The notes: generated by a model from the letters alone, not told the origin. DNA of 64,000 nucleotides from an uncultured Alphaproteobacteria bacterium (GCA_902619055.1 CACNCW010000001.1:25223-89222), one strand, 5' to 3'. Shown: positions 16,595-26,728, numbered from the stretch's first letter. Numbers and translations are program-made.

Positions 16595-17968
16595 ATGAGC
16601 AATAAATGGTCACCAAATAGTTGGAGAAATAAAAATGCTCTTCATATGCCTAACTATCAGAATGAAGATCATCTAAATAAAACTCTAAATGAAATTTCCA
16701 AATATCCACCTTTAGTTTTTGCTGGAGAAGCGAGACTATTAAAAAAGAAACTTGGAGAAGTTTCAAACGGAAATGCTTTTTTATTACAAGGTGGAGATTG
16801 TGCAGAAAGTTTTGCAGATTTTCATCCAGATAATATTAGAGATACATTTAAAGTTATTTTACAAATGGCTGTTGTATTAACGTTTGGCGCTTCTTGTCCA
16901 ATTGTTAAAGTAGGAAGAATTGCTGGACAGTTTGCAAAGCCAAGATCATCTGCTACAGAAGTTATTAATGATTTAGAACTTGAGTCTTATAAAGGCGATA
17001 TAATTAATGGGATAGACTTCAATCAAAAAGACAGAGATCCTAATCCAGATAGATTAATTCAGGCCTACAATCAGTCTGCATCTACACTTAATCTTTTAAG
17101 AGCTTTTTCTCAGGGCGGTTTTGCCAATTTAAATAAAATACATCAATGGAACCTAAATTTTGTTAAAGGTGAGAATGCTGCTAAATTTAGAGAGATATCT
17201 TCTAGAATTGACGAATGCTTATCTTTTATGGAGGCATGTGGAATAAATGGAAACAGTGTAAGACAATTAAATGAAACAGACTTCTTTACAAGTCATGAAG
17301 CTTTACTTCTTCAATATGAGGAAGCATTAACAAGAATAGATAGTACTTCAGGTAAGTGGTACGATGTTTCAGCTCACATGTTGTGGGTAGGTGATAGAAC
17401 ACGACAACTTGATGGAGCACATATTGAATTTTTAAGAGGTATTGAGAACCCTATAGGTATTAAAGTGGGTCCAAGCACAAAGACAGAAGAACTATTAAAG
17501 ATATTAGATGTGTTGAATCCAAATAATGAAGCTGGAAAAATAACGCTGATATGTAGAATGGGTCATGAAAAAGTTAGTGGAATACTTCCAAAAATAATTA
17601 GATCAGTTAATTCAGCTGGTAAAAATGTTGTTTGGACTTGTGACCCCATGCATGGAAATACTATCAAATCTAACACGGGTTTTAAAACTAGGCCATTAAA
17701 AGATATAATTTCTGAAATTCAGCAATTTTTTCAAATTCACAGAAGCGAAGGAACATATCCAGGCGGCGTCCATTTAGAAATGACTGGTCAAGATGTTACA
17801 GAATGTATGGGAGGTCTTCAAGAAATAACAGATGAAGATCTAAAAAATAGATATCATACATATTGTGATCCGAGACTAAATGCCTCGCAGTCTCTAGAAT
17901 TGGCTTTTTTATTATCAGATTTTTTAAAAGAAGAAAAATTGCTCTCAAAGCAATCTTCAAATTTGTAA
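16595..17968 (+). CDS. 3-deoxy-7-phosphoheptulonate synthase, class II
   Basis: First enzyme of the shikimate pathway, condensing phosphoenolpyruvate and erythrose 4-phosphate. The 457 residues and sequence are of the class II (plant-type) family, unlike E. coli AroFGH. Signatures: N-terminal WSPNSWRNK, LLQGGDCAESF (68-78), GRIAGQFAKPRS, DGAHIEFLRGI, KVGPS and TCDPMHGNT. The ATG at 16595 is preceded by a 47-base gap after glmU containing a weak inverted repeat. It is the only aromatic-pathway gene seen here. Confidence 0.95.
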   Translation: MSNKWSPNSWRNKNALHMPNYQNEDHLNKTLNEISKYPPLVFAGEARLLKKKLGEVSNGNAFLLQGGDCAESFADFHPDNIRDTFKVILQMAVVLTFGASCPIVKVGRIAGQFAKPRSSATEVINDLELESYKGDIINGIDFNQKDRDPNPDRLIQAYNQSASTLNLLRAFSQGGFANLNKIHQWNLNFVKGENAAKFREISSRIDECLSFMEACGINGNSVRQLNETDFFTSHEALLLQYEEALTRIDSTSGKWYDVSAHMLWVGDRTRQLDGAHIEFLRGIENPIGIKVGPSTKTEELLKILDVLNPNNEAGKITLICRMGHEKVSGILPKIIRSVNSAGKNVVWTCDPMHGNTIKSNTGFKTRPLKDIISEIQQFFQIHRSEGTYPGGVHLEMTGQDVTECMGGLQEITDEDLKNRYHTYCDPRLNASQSLELAFLLSDFLKEEKLLSKQSSNL

Positions 17969-17991
17969 ATTTATATTTATATATATCAATT

Positions 17992-18732
17992 ATGAATTCA
18001 AAAGATAAAATCGTATACATTTCTAATTGGATTAAAGATTACACCAAATCTATAAATAATAATCCAACTACACTAGTAATAGGAGTGTCAGGAGGAGTTG
18101 ACTCAGCTCTTACAAGCACCTTATGTGCTCAAACTGGTTTAAAAACTATAGCTGTTTCAATGCCTATTAAGCAAAATTCATCACAACATGATTTAAGTTT
18201 AAGACATTTAGAATTTTTAGAGCAAAATTACCAAAATGTAGAAACAAAAATAATTGAGCTAGATAATGTTTTTAAAACATTTCAAAATACGATGCAAAAC
18301 TTTGATAGTGAGTTAGCTTTTGCAAATTCAAGATCAAGACTAAGAATGGTAACTCTATACCAAATAGCTCAAAGTAATAATGGTATAGTTGTTGGTACTG
18401 GAAATAAAGTTGAAGATTTTGGTGTTGGATTTTATACAAAATATGGTGATGGAGGTGTAGATATATCGCCAATAGCAGATTGTACTAAAACTGAGGTGTG
18501 GGAATTAGCCGAAGAAATTGGGGTTATAAAAGATATTATTAGCGCAGCACCGACAGATGGTTTATGGGATGATAGTAGAAATGATGAAAGCCAGCTTGGT
18601 CTTTCATATAAGCAATTAGAAGAAGCAATGGAAAATAAGTCTAGTGAATACTACAGTAGATACAAAGAAATTAGAAAGCCAAATCTTCATAAGATGAAGC
18701 CTATTCCCGTTTGCGAAATTCCTAAAGAATAA
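17992..18732 (+). CDS. nadE: NAD+ synthetase (ammonia-dependent type)
   Basis: Amidates deamido-NAD using ATP. The 246-residue protein is only the synthetase domain, without an N-terminal glutaminase, so ammonia is the likely donor. Seen: the PP-loop VIGVSGGVDSALTS (29-42), NSRSRLRM for the adenylate, GTGNKVEDFGVGFYTKYGDGGVDISPI, and the C-terminal APTDGLWDD. It follows the DAHP synthase gene after 23 bases and is one base from gltX, suggesting a transcript aroG-type/nadE/gltX. Confidence 0.95.
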   Translation: MNSKDKIVYISNWIKDYTKSINNNPTTLVIGVSGGVDSALTSTLCAQTGLKTIAVSMPIKQNSSQHDLSLRHLEFLEQNYQNVETKIIELDNVFKTFQNTMQNFDSELAFANSRSRLRMVTLYQIAQSNNGIVVGTGNKVEDFGVGFYTKYGDGGVDISPIADCTKTEVWELAEEIGVIKDIISAAPTDGLWDDSRNDESQLGLSYKQLEEAMENKSSEYYSRYKEIRKPNLHKMKPIPVCEIPKE

Positions 18733-18733
18733 T

Positions 18734-20068
18734 ATGAAATGTAGGTTCGCTCCTAGCCCTACAGGAAAAATACATATTGGTAATGCCAGATCAGCAATTT
18801 TGAATTGGATTTTTTGTCAAAAAAATCAAGGTGAGTTTGTATTAAGAATTGATGATACTGATGCCAATAGGAGTTCTAAAGAATTTGAGACAAGTATCAA
18901 AGATGATCTTAAATGGCTTGGATTAAATTGGAATTATACTTTTAATCAGTCCTCTAGACAACATATTTACAATGAGAAAATCCAAATTCTAAAACAAAAT
19001 AAAAGACTTTATCCATGTTTTGAAACAGAAGAGGAATTAGCTTTAAAGAAAAAATCTTTATTATCATCTGGGAAACCACCTATTTATGATAGATCATCAT
19101 TAAATCTAAGTAATGAAGAAGTAGAAAAAAAAATAGAATCTGGAATTCAACCCCATTGGAGATTCAAATTAGATCATGAAAATATTGTTTGGAAAGATAT
19201 CATTAAAGGAGATGTTTCATTTGATGCAAAAAATTTGAGTGATCCTGTTTTAATTAGAGCTGATGGAACATTGTTATACCATTTACCTTCAGTCATTGAT
19301 GATATTGAAGAAAAAATTACACATATTATTAGAGGGGAAGATCACATAGCTAATACTGCTTATCATATTCAAATCTTTAAAGCTCTTGAATCTTCTATTC
19401 CATCATTTGCTCATCATCCATTCTTAGTTGATGAAACTGGTAAGGGTTTTAGCAAAAGACTTGGAAGTCTTTCAATTGAAAATTTTAGAGACGAAGGATA
19501 CGAAAATATATCTTTACTTAATTATTTTCTTTTTATTGGTTCGAGCAGTAATATTGATCCAATCAAAGATTTAAATGAAATAGTAAAAAAATTTGATATT
19601 CAAAGCTTATCTAGATCTTCTGCTAAATTTTCAATTGAATCCTTAAGAAATCTTAATGAAAATACCATTAAATTATTTAGTTATAATGAGATTAGTCATA
19701 AGTTAAAAAATATAAAATCTAATTTTCAAAAAGAGAGTTTTTGGCGTTTTATTAAAAATAATATTTCATTTGTTAATCAAGCTAAAGAATGGGAAGAAGT
19801 AATTACAAAAATAAATAATGCTAAAGATTTAAATATTGATGATAGTTTTATTAATACGGCAGTTGATGAATTACCCGAGGATCCTTTTGATGAAACAACA
19901 TGGGATCATTGGACATCAAAAATTAACAAAAAAACTGGGCTTAAAGGAAAAGATTTATTCATGCCTTTGAGGTTAATTTTGACAGGAAAATCTCATGGAC
20001 CCGAATTAAAATATCTACTACCATTATTTGATAGAGACGAAATCTTGCAAAAACTTGGAAAAATCTAG
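18734..20068 (+). CDS. gltX: Glutamyl-tRNA synthetase
   Basis: Class I aminoacyl-tRNA synthetase of 444 residues. The HIGH-box region reads APSPTGKIHIGNARSA (6-21) and the KMSKS-like loop is KGFSKRLGS near 236-244. The catalytic core includes LRIDDTDANRS and ADGTLLYHLPSVIDDIEEKITHIIRGEDH. The C-terminus LKGKDLFMPLRLILTGKSHGPEL is typical. Alphaproteobacteria often carry two copies, one of which charges tRNA-Gln with Glu; which copy this is cannot be told from one window. It starts one base after the nadE stop. Confidence 0.95.
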   Translation: MKCRFAPSPTGKIHIGNARSAILNWIFCQKNQGEFVLRIDDTDANRSSKEFETSIKDDLKWLGLNWNYTFNQSSRQHIYNEKIQILKQNKRLYPCFETEEELALKKKSLLSSGKPPIYDRSSLNLSNEEVEKKIESGIQPHWRFKLDHENIVWKDIIKGDVSFDAKNLSDPVLIRADGTLLYHLPSVIDDIEEKITHIIRGEDHIANTAYHIQIFKALESSIPSFAHHPFLVDETGKGFSKRLGSLSIENFRDEGYENISLLNYFLFIGSSSNIDPIKDLNEIVKKFDIQSLSRSSAKFSIESLRNLNENTIKLFSYNEISHKLKNIKSNFQKESFWRFIKNNISFVNQAKEWEEVITKINNAKDLNIDDSFINTAVDELPEDPFDETTWDHWTSKINKKTGLKGKDLFMPLRLILTGKSHGPELKYLLPLFDRDEILQKLGKI

Positions 20069-20106
20069 CAAATTTTAATTTATACTCTATTAGCGATCTA
20101 GTAATT

Positions 20107-21693
20107 ATGGAAGATAAAGTATATTTATTCGATACCACACTTAGAGATGGTCAGCAAACAACAGGAGTTAATTTTTCTGTTAGTGATAAAATGAATATAT
20201 CCCAACATCTTGACGATTTAGGAATAGATTACATTGAAGGTGGATGGCCGGGAGCAAATCCTACCGATAATGATTTTTTTTCAAGAAATACAAAATTTTT
20301 AAAAAGTAAATTGACTGCCTTTGGTATGACAAGAAGACCAGGTAGAAGTGCAGATAACGATCCAGGATTAAATGCACTTATTAATTCAAGCGCAAGTTGT
20401 GTTTGTATTGTAGGTAAATCATCATCGTTTCACGTAAAAAATGCTTTAGAGATATCTGAAGATGAAAATTTAAAAATGATCAGTGATAGTATTCAATCAA
20501 TAAAAAATAAAAACAAAGAGCCAATTTTTGATGCAGAACATTTTTTTGATGGCTTTAAAGAGAATAAAGAGTTTGCATTGCATTGTATTAAAGCAGCGTA
20601 TGACGCTGGTGCAAGATGGGTTGTGCTTTGTGATACAAATGGAGGAACTCTTCCAGATGAAATTTACAATATTGTTTCAGAAGTAGTAAAAGTTATACCA
20701 GGTCAAAATGTTGGTATACATGCTCACAATGATACTGACAATGCAGTTGCAAATGCATTAGCAGCTATTAATGCTGGAGCAAGACAGATACAGGGAACAA
20801 TTAATGGTTTAGGAGAAAGATGTGGAAATACTAATTTAATTTCCTTAATTCCATCTTTGGTTCTAAAAACAAAATATAAAACGAATATTTCTAAAGATAA
20901 GTTAAAAAATTTAATTCATATTTCTAGAACATTAAATGATATTCTTAACATGCCTTCAAGAAAAAATGCTCCATATGTTGGAGATCATGCTTTCTCTCAT
21001 AAAGGTGGATTACATGCATCTGCAATAGAAAAAAATTCTTCAACATATGAACATATTAAACCAGAAATTGTTGGTAATTCTAGAAACGTAGTAATTTCAA
21101 ATCAGGCAGGAAAATCTAATATATTAAATCAATTAAATAAGATTAATATTGATCTACCTAAAAATGAAATCAACAATATCTTAGAGGTTATCAAGGAAAA
21201 AGAATCAGAAGGATATTCATTTGATACTGCTTTAGCTAGTTTTGAACTATTAGTAAGACGTAATCTTGGTCATTTTGAGGATTTTTATAATTTAGAAAAA
21301 TTTAGAGTAACAGATGAAAGAAGATGGAATGCTAAAGGTGAAATTGTTACTGAAGCAGAGGCTACGGTATTTTTAAAAGTTAAAGATTCAAATATGATGA
21401 CAGTGGGTACTGGAAATGGTCCAGTAAATGCTATTGATAGTGCATTAAGAAAAGCCCTAATTGATTATTATCCTAATCTCAAAGATTTAAAGTTAACTGA
21501 TTACAAGGTTATGATTCTTTCATCAGAAAAAGGTACTGGTGCTATCACAAGAGTTTTAATTGAATCATCTGATTCAACTAATACACATTGGACAACTATT
21601 GGCGTATCTCCAAATATTATTGATGCATCTTATAGCGCTATTTTTGATAGTATTACTTTTAAGCTATTAAATGATTTAAAGAATAAAAATTGA
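20107..21693 (+). CDS. cimA: (R)-citramalate synthase
   Basis: Condenses pyruvate and acetyl-CoA to citramalate, an alternative entry to isoleucine synthesis that bypasses threonine. The HMGL-like barrel opens with FDTTLRDGQQTTGVNFS (8-24), has IEGGWPGANP (42-51), which separates citramalate synthases of this type from LeuA, and the metal-site GIHAHNDTDNAVANALAA. The C-terminal LeuA-type allosteric domain starts near residue 395. The 528 residues match the family. Start at ATG 20107; a TATACT at 20081-20086 could be its -10 element. Confidence 0.93.
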   Translation: MEDKVYLFDTTLRDGQQTTGVNFSVSDKMNISQHLDDLGIDYIEGGWPGANPTDNDFFSRNTKFLKSKLTAFGMTRRPGRSADNDPGLNALINSSASCVCIVGKSSSFHVKNALEISEDENLKMISDSIQSIKNKNKEPIFDAEHFFDGFKENKEFALHCIKAAYDAGARWVVLCDTNGGTLPDEIYNIVSEVVKVIPGQNVGIHAHNDTDNAVANALAAINAGARQIQGTINGLGERCGNTNLISLIPSLVLKTKYKTNISKDKLKNLIHISRTLNDILNMPSRKNAPYVGDHAFSHKGGLHASAIEKNSSTYEHIKPEIVGNSRNVVISNQAGKSNILNQLNKINIDLPKNEINNILEVIKEKESEGYSFDTALASFELLVRRNLGHFEDFYNLEKFRVTDERRWNAKGEIVTEAEATVFLKVKDSNMMTVGTGNGPVNAIDSALRKALIDYYPNLKDLKLTDYKVMILSSEKGTGAITRVLIESSDSTNTHWTTIGVSPNIIDASYSAIFDSITFKLLNDLKNKN

Positions 21694-22400
21694 CTCCAAA
21701 AAACCCAAGCATAATTTTAGTTAGACCCCAACTTCCTGAAAATATTGGAATGGTTGCTCGTGTTATGCACAACTTTGGTTTAAAAGATCTAATTGTTGTT
21801 TCGCCAAGAGATAAATGGTTAAACAATAAATCAATAAAAGCAGCAAAAAAAGCAACGAAAATTATTAAGAATATTAAAGTTTATGATGATTTAGAAATTG
21901 CACTTTCTAATTTTTCTTATGTTGTGGCTACAACGAATAGAAGAAGATATTTGGAAAAAAATTCTACTAACGATTTTAAATTCATTAAAAGAAAAATTAC
22001 TGTTAATAAAAAAACAGCAATACTTTTTGGCCCTGAAAATTCAGGACTTTCAAATGAGGATTTGAGATTATCTGATATTATTTTTACTATTGAAACAAGT
22101 AGTAAAAGTAATTCATTAAACCTTTCTCATGCAGTTACTGTTTTAAGTCATAAATTATTTGAATTGAATAATTTAAAAATAACTAATTCTATTTCAATTG
22201 AAAAAGATAATATTAGTAAATATCAATTATCTAAATTCTTAAATTATATGATTGAGAAACTTGAAAATAAAAAATTTTTTATACCAAGTGAAAAAAAAGA
22301 AAGTATGAAAAATAATATTTATAGTATTTTCACAAAAATCCCTCTTACAAAGAAAGAATTGCAGACATTATGGGGAATTACTAAAAAACTTAATAAATAA
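21690..22400 (+). CDS. trmJ: tRNA/rRNA methyltransferase, TrmJ-like (SPOUT family)
   Basis: SPOUT methyltransferase of 236 residues, probably making 2'-O-methyl C/U32 in tRNA. Seen: ILVRPQLPENIGMVARVMHNFG (split here as PENIG at 16-20 and ARVMHNFG), VVATTNR, and the knotted SAM site LFGPENSGLSNEDL near 111-124 and NLSHAV. The start is TTG at 21690, overlapping the cimA stop by three bases (TTGA); the next Met is inside the conserved PENIG region, so the TTG is required. An additional C-terminal helix (from about 165) matches TrmJ rather than bare SpoU domains. Confidence 0.9.
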   Translation: MTPKNPSIILVRPQLPENIGMVARVMHNFGLKDLIVVSPRDKWLNNKSIKAAKKATKIIKNIKVYDDLEIALSNFSYVVATTNRRRYLEKNSTNDFKFIKRKITVNKKTAILFGPENSGLSNEDLRLSDIIFTIETSSKSNSLNLSHAVTVLSHKLFELNNLKITNSISIEKDNISKYQLSKFLNYMIEKLENKKFFIPSEKKESMKNNIYSIFTKIPLTKKELQTLWGITKKLNK

Positions 22401-22423
22401 GCCAAAAATTGAGTATATTAAAT

Positions 22424-22451
22424 TTGACATAGTACTTTAAATCACTATATA
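22424..22451 (+). promoter_or_regulatory. Sigma70-type promoter of rpsD
   Basis: A perfect -35 box TTGACA (22424-22429), a 16-base spacer and TATATA (22446-22451). The expected start point, about seven bases downstream, falls only some 5-6 bases before the rpsD ATG at 22464, giving an almost leaderless mRNA. Confidence 0.65.
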
Positions 22452-22463
22452 CCCCTCATATTA

Positions 22464-23084
22464 ATGACAAAAAGACATAACGCTAAATATAAAATTGATA
22501 GAAGGTTAGGTGTGAACTTATGGGGGAGACCTAAAAGCCCTTTTAATAGAAGAAACTCAAAGCCCGGTCAGCATGGTGTACAAGGACAAAGAAAGAAACT
22601 ATCAGATTATGGAAATCAGTTATTTGCTAAGCAAAAACTTAAGTTTTATTACGGTGATTTAACTGAAAGACAATTTAGGAATATTTTTAAAAAAGCTTCC
22701 AATATTAAAGGCGATACAAGTCAGATTTTAATTGAACTTTTAGAAAGAAGATTAGATGCTACAGTCTATAGAATGAAATTTGTACCTACAATTTTTTCAG
22801 CAAGACAGTTAGTTAATCATGGTCATGTAAAGGTCAATGGAAAAAGAGTTAACATTCCATCTTATAGTGTTAGCGATGGAGATGAGATCTCAATAAGAGA
22901 TAAAAGTAAAGAAATTAACTTAATTGTAGAATCAGTTAGTTCTCAAGAAAGAGAAATTCCAGAATACTTAGAAGTTGATGTAAAAGAGTTGAAAGGCCGT
23001 TTTTTAAGAGCACCTCTAATTCATGATGTTCCTTATCCTGTAACTATGGAACCTAATTTAGTTATTGAGTATTATTCAAGATAA
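22464..23084 (+). CDS. rpsD: 30S ribosomal protein S4
   Basis: Primary 16S rRNA-binding protein, 206 residues. Typical start [36 protein letters not shown] (split here), and the S4 RNA-binding domain near residues 95-160 with [26 protein letters not shown]. The C-terminus ends IEYYSR. It has its own strong promoter and stands alone, away from other ribosomal genes, as in many alphaproteobacteria. Its 3' end overlaps the convergent rarD-like gene by 23 bases. Confidence 0.97.
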   Translation: MTKRHNAKYKIDRRLGVNLWGRPKSPFNRRNSKPGQHGVQGQRKKLSDYGNQLFAKQKLKFYYGDLTERQFRNIFKKASNIKGDTSQILIELLERRLDATVYRMKFVPTIFSARQLVNHGHVKVNGKRVNIPSYSVSDGDEISIRDKSKEINLIVESVSSQEREIPEYLEVDVKELKGRFLRAPLIHDVPYPVTMEPNLVIEYYSR

Positions 23085-23961
23085 TTTCTTTTTTATAACT
23101 ATCATAAATATAAATTATTATTCCTATCCAAATAATTATAAATGATATTAACTTAATTTGTAAAATTTCTTCATTAAGAATAAATACTGAAGTTATAAAA
23201 TGAAATGTTGGTGCTAAGTAAAATAAAACTCCAGCAAGACCTAATTGAATAAATTTTAAGCCCAAATTAAAAAATAATAATGGAAAAATTGTTACAGCTC
23301 CTGTTAGAATTAAAAATAATGATGTCTTCAAATCAATACTAAAGATACTATTTTCATTTTGCCAAAATAAATAAACTAAGTATGGTATAGATATTAAAGA
23401 TATTATGAATGTCTCGTATAGTAAGCCAATTGAAGCATTAACATTAACTTGTTTTCTTAATAATCCATATATTGCCCATGAGGTTCCAATCCAAATTACT
23501 AGGAATGGAAATTGAGTTAAATTAATAAATAAGAATAATATACCTAAGAACATAAAACATACAGATGCAAATTTAGGCTTAGTTATTTTCTCATTTAAAA
23601 AAAAATAACCTAAAATAATACTGATCATTGGAGTAATAAAGTAACCCATTGATGCATCCTGAACTCTTTCTAGTCCTACAGAATAAATAAAACCTGACCA
23701 GTTACCTGCAATAAGAAAAGCTGTAATTGTTAAAATAAAAATTTTTTTTCTAGATTTAAATATTTTAATAAAATCACTTATGTTTGAAATTAAAGTTAAT
23801 AATAAAAATAAAAAAATAAATGACCAGAAACCTCTGTGAGCTACAACCTCAATAGTTTCAACGTGATTTAATTCATTAAAAAAAAGGGGTTGTGGAAGCC
23901 CCCAAAAAATTGCTGCAATACAGGAAAATATTACACCTTTAGAAAATTTATTATTTAACAA
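23062..23961 (-). CDS. rarD: EamA/RarD-family membrane transporter
   Basis: Drug/metabolite transporter of the RarD type, 299 residues, about ten hydrophobic segments in two EamA repeats. Near the N-terminus it has [21 protein letters not shown] and the RarD-like [11 protein letters not shown] pattern (here [10 protein letters not shown]). The substrate is unknown. The start is a TTG at 23961, one base after the grxD stop; no ATG precedes the first membrane segment. Its end overlaps rpsD by 23 bases on the other strand. It appears to be the last gene of the bolA-grxD transcript. Confidence 0.82.
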   Translation of the reverse strand: MLNNKFSKGVIFSCIAAIFWGLPQPLFFNELNHVETIEVVAHRGFWSFIFLFLLLTLISNISDFIKIFKSRKKIFILTITAFLIAGNWSGFIYSVGLERVQDASMGYFITPMISIILGYFFLNEKITKPKFASVCFMFLGILFLFINLTQFPFLVIWIGTSWAIYGLLRKQVNVNASIGLLYETFIISLISIPYLVYLFWQNENSIFSIDLKTSLFLILTGAVTIFPLLFFNLGLKFIQLGLAGVLFYLAPTFHFITSVFILNEEILQIKLISFIIIWIGIIIYIYDSYKKEIILNNTQ

Positions 23962-23962
23962 T

Positions 23963-24304
23963 CTAGGAAGGGTTTACGTCTATTCCATTTGTATTGAATA
24001 ATTCTAATAATTCACCACTTTCAAACATTTCAGTTATGATATCACACCCACCTATAAATTCTTTCTTAACATAAAGTTGTGGTATGGTTGGCCAATTAGA
24101 ATATATTTTAATACCTTCTCTCATTTCATCACTCTCTAACACATTCACACTTCCAAATTTAACACCTACTTTATTTAATATTTCAACTACTCTTGCAGAA
24201 AATCCACACATTGGAAATACGGGGGTACCCTTCATAAAAAGCATTACATCATTAGAGTTAATTTCATTTTCTATATTTTGAGATACATGGTCGTTACTAT
24301 TCAT
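23963..24304 (-). CDS. grxD: Monothiol glutaredoxin (Grx4/GrxD type)
   Basis: Small glutaredoxin, 113 residues, with the CGFS active site (33-36) of Fe-S cluster-carrying monothiol glutaredoxins, KGTP (25-28), WPTIPQLYVKKEFIGGCDI near 70-88. It probably bridges a [2Fe-2S] cluster as a dimer or with BolA, whose gene lies two bases upstream on the same strand. The pairing supports a role in iron-sulfur cluster transfer or iron sensing rather than disulfide reduction. Confidence 0.95.
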   Translation of the reverse strand: MNSNDHVSQNIENEINSNDVMLFMKGTPVFPMCGFSARVVEILNKVGVKFGSVNVLESDEMREGIKIYSNWPTIPQLYVKKEFIGGCDIITEMFESGELLELFNTNGIDVNPS

Positions 24305-24306
24305 TA

Positions 24307-24537
24307 TTACTCCGATACGGTTTTTAGCTTAAGTGCGTGCAAATCACTACCCATTTTACCATTAAAAGCATCATAAACCATCTTATGTTGTTCTACTCTT
24401 GTTTTTCCAGAAAAAGATTTTGATGTTACTGTAGCACTGTAATGATCACCATCTCCTTTAAGATCTTCAATTTCAACAGTTGCATCAGGTATAGCTTCTT
24501 TAATAAATTGTTCAATTTGTTTAATGGTCATTGGCAT
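24307..24537 (-). CDS. bolA: BolA family protein
   Basis: Small BolA/IbaG-type protein, 76 residues, with the class II KH-like fold. The segment TRVEQHKMVYDAF (near 48-60) holds the conserved His that contributes to cluster binding with CGFS glutaredoxins, and the C-terminal LHALKLKT is typical. It is directly upstream of grxD in the same orientation. The acidic GDGDHYSATV stretch fits the shorter IbaG-like group. Regulation of iron homeostasis is the likely role. Confidence 0.92.
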   Translation of the reverse strand: MPMTIKQIEQFIKEAIPDATVEIEDLKGDGDHYSATVTSKSFSGKTRVEQHKMVYDAFNGKMGSDLHALKLKTVSE

Positions 24538-24574
24538 ACCTATAAAATAGTTCAGATATTAGTAAAAATAAAGA

Positions 24575-25867
24575 TTATTTAATTTTATTTTTAAAAATCC
24601 AATCTATTTTCTTTAAATCATTATCATCTTTAATGATTTTCATGATTTCTTTTGAATTTAATATTTTATTTAATTCTTTATTTTTTTGAAAAACTTGGGA
24701 AAAATTCTTATTATTATTCCATGTTTCCATGGCACTTTCTTGAACAATTTTATAGGCTTGTTGTCTTTTCAGTCCTTTTTCAATTAATTTTAACATAATA
24801 TTGTGAGTTCTATGTAAGCCTCCAAGCATATTTAAATTTTTCAACATATTTTTTGGATAGACTTTTAAATTCTTTATAATGCCATTTAAACGATTCAGTG
24901 CAAAATCAGTTGCAATTGTAATATCTGGAGTCATAATTCTTTCAACACTAGAATGACTAATATCTCTTTCGTGCCAAAGTACGATATTTTCTAGAGAAGG
25001 TATTACACCACTTCTAATATACCTTGAAATACCTGTTAAGTTCTCACTTAATACCGGATTACGTTTGTGAGGCATTGCAGAAGAACCTTTTTGATTAGAA
25101 GAAAAACTTTCTTCAACTTCTAATACCTCTGTTTTTTGTAAATTTCGAATTTCCACAGCAAACCTCTCAATAGAAGATGCTAAAATTCCTAGTACTGAGA
25201 AAAAATACGCATGCCTATCTCTTGGAATTACTTGAGTTGATACATCTTCAGAATTTAGTTTAAGTTTTTTTGCTACATAATCTTGAACTCGTGGGTCTAT
25301 AGAATTAAATGTTCCAACAGGCCCAGAAATAGCACAAACAGATATTTCGTTGATCGCTTGATCAAGTCTTTCTAAATTTCTTTTAAACTCAAAATAAAAG
25401 GAAGATAATTTTAATCCAAAAGTAATAGGTTCAGCATGTATACCATGACTTCTCCCAATCATTAATGTGTCTTTATATTTTTTAGATTTGATTTTTAAAC
25501 TTTGAATACATTCTACTAAGCTTTTTCTTATTATTTCAGAGGTTTGCTTTAGTTGTACAGAAAATGAAGTATCAATAATATCACTTGATGTTACACCAAA
25601 ATGAAAATATTTTGATGAGTCGCCAATATATTTGCTTACATTATTAATATAAGCAACAACATCATGTTTTGTTTCTTTTTCAATTTTTTCTATTTCTTTA
25701 ATATTAAATTTTGCTTTATTTCTTATTTCTTTAGCTGCTTTTTTTGGAATAACGCCGAGCATTGCTTGTTTTTCTGCAATCAAACACTCAATCTCTGTCC
25801 AAATTGTAAATTTATTTTCTAATGACCAAATCTTTTCAATTTTAGGTCTATTATATCTAGGTATCAT
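24575..25867 (-). CDS. purB: Adenylosuccinate lyase
   Basis: Cleaves SAICAR and adenylosuccinate, acting twice in purine synthesis. Homotetrameric fumarase/aspartase fold, 430 residues. The superfamily signature reads SSAMPHKRNP near 263-272; other marks are MIPRYNRP at the start, HFGVTSSDIIDT near 88-99 and GRSHGIHAEPITFG near 138-151. It lies nine bases after map on the same strand and 37 bases before bolA. Confidence 0.96.
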   Translation of the reverse strand: MIPRYNRPKIEKIWSLENKFTIWTEIECLIAEKQAMLGVIPKKAAKEIRNKAKFNIKEIEKIEKETKHDVVAYINNVSKYIGDSSKYFHFGVTSSDIIDTSFSVQLKQTSEIIRKSLVECIQSLKIKSKKYKDTLMIGRSHGIHAEPITFGLKLSSFYFEFKRNLERLDQAINEISVCAISGPVGTFNSIDPRVQDYVAKKLKLNSEDVSTQVIPRDRHAYFFSVLGILASSIERFAVEIRNLQKTEVLEVEESFSSNQKGSSAMPHKRNPVLSENLTGISRYIRSGVIPSLENIVLWHERDISHSSVERIMTPDITIATDFALNRLNGIIKNLKVYPKNMLKNLNMLGGLHRTHNIMLKLIEKGLKRQQAYKIVQESAMETWNNNKNFSQVFQKNKELNKILNSKEIMKIIKDDNDLKKIDWIFKNKIK

Positions 25868-25876
25868 TTTTTCTAC

Positions 25877-26671
25877 TTATACATCCTTTATTGGAAAAGC
25901 TGTATTATTTTTAGATAATGTAAATATTTCATTTCCTTCTTCTGTTATTCCAATTGTATGCTCGAATTGAGCAGATAAGGATTTATCTTTTGTTACAGCT
26001 GTCCATCCATCATTTAATATTTTTGTTTGCCATCCACCTAAATTAATCATTGGTTCAATTGTTAAAAACATTCCAGGTTCTAACATTGGCCCCTCACCTG
26101 GTTCTCCAAAGTGTAAAACACTAGGCGGAGTATGAAATTCTTTTCCAATTCCATGACCACAAAAATCTCTTACTACAGAATAACCTTTTCCTTCTGCAAG
26201 TTTCTGAATTTTATTTCCTATATCACCAATATACTTACCAGGTTTAGCTTCACTAATACCAATTAATAAAGATTCATAAGTTATTTTCAAAAATTCATAA
26301 TTTTTTTTATTTGTCTTCCCTGCAACAAACATTCTCGAACTATCACCATGCCAACCATTTAGAATAACCGTTACATCTACATTTACTATATCGCCATCAG
26401 ATAGAATTTTTCTTTCAGAAGGAATTCCATGACAAACAACATGATTAACAGATGTACAAACTGATTTTGGAAAACCTTTATAATTTAAAGGAGCTGGTAT
26501 TGCTTTGTTTTGAATTATTTGATCATGACATATATCATTTATTTCTTGAGTACTTATACCTGGAACAATCTTCTCATTTAAAGAATCTAGAACATCAGCA
26601 GCTAAAGAACCAGCCTCCCTCATGCCCTCAAAATCTTTTTTCGTATGTATTGGGATATTGTTGTTTCTCAT
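25877..26671 (-). CDS. map: Methionine aminopeptidase, type I
   Basis: Removes the initiator methionine from nascent proteins; dinuclear metallopeptidase of 264 residues. The pita-bread fold residues can be read: SVNHVVCHGIP near 73-83, DIVNVDVTVILNGWHGDSSRMF with the metal aspartates, the histidine in GHGIGKEFH, FLTIEPM and QFEHTIGIT with the glutamates. It is divergent from the cinA-like gene across 57 bases, and would head a map-purB(-bolA-grxD-rarD) minus-strand transcript. Confidence 0.96.
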   Translation of the reverse strand: MRNNNIPIHTKKDFEGMREAGSLAADVLDSLNEKIVPGISTQEINDICHDQIIQNKAIPAPLNYKGFPKSVCTSVNHVVCHGIPSERKILSDGDIVNVDVTVILNGWHGDSSRMFVAGKTNKKNYEFLKITYESLLIGISEAKPGKYIGDIGNKIQKLAEGKGYSVVRDFCGHGIGKEFHTPPSVLHFGEPGEGPMLEPGMFLTIEPMINLGGWQTKILNDGWTAVTKDKSLSAQFEHTIGITEEGNEIFTLSKNNTAFPIKDV

Positions 26672-26728
26672 TTAAAAAATAATTACATACGATTAATAAA
26701 TAATATATAGAAAATATCAATTAATCAT

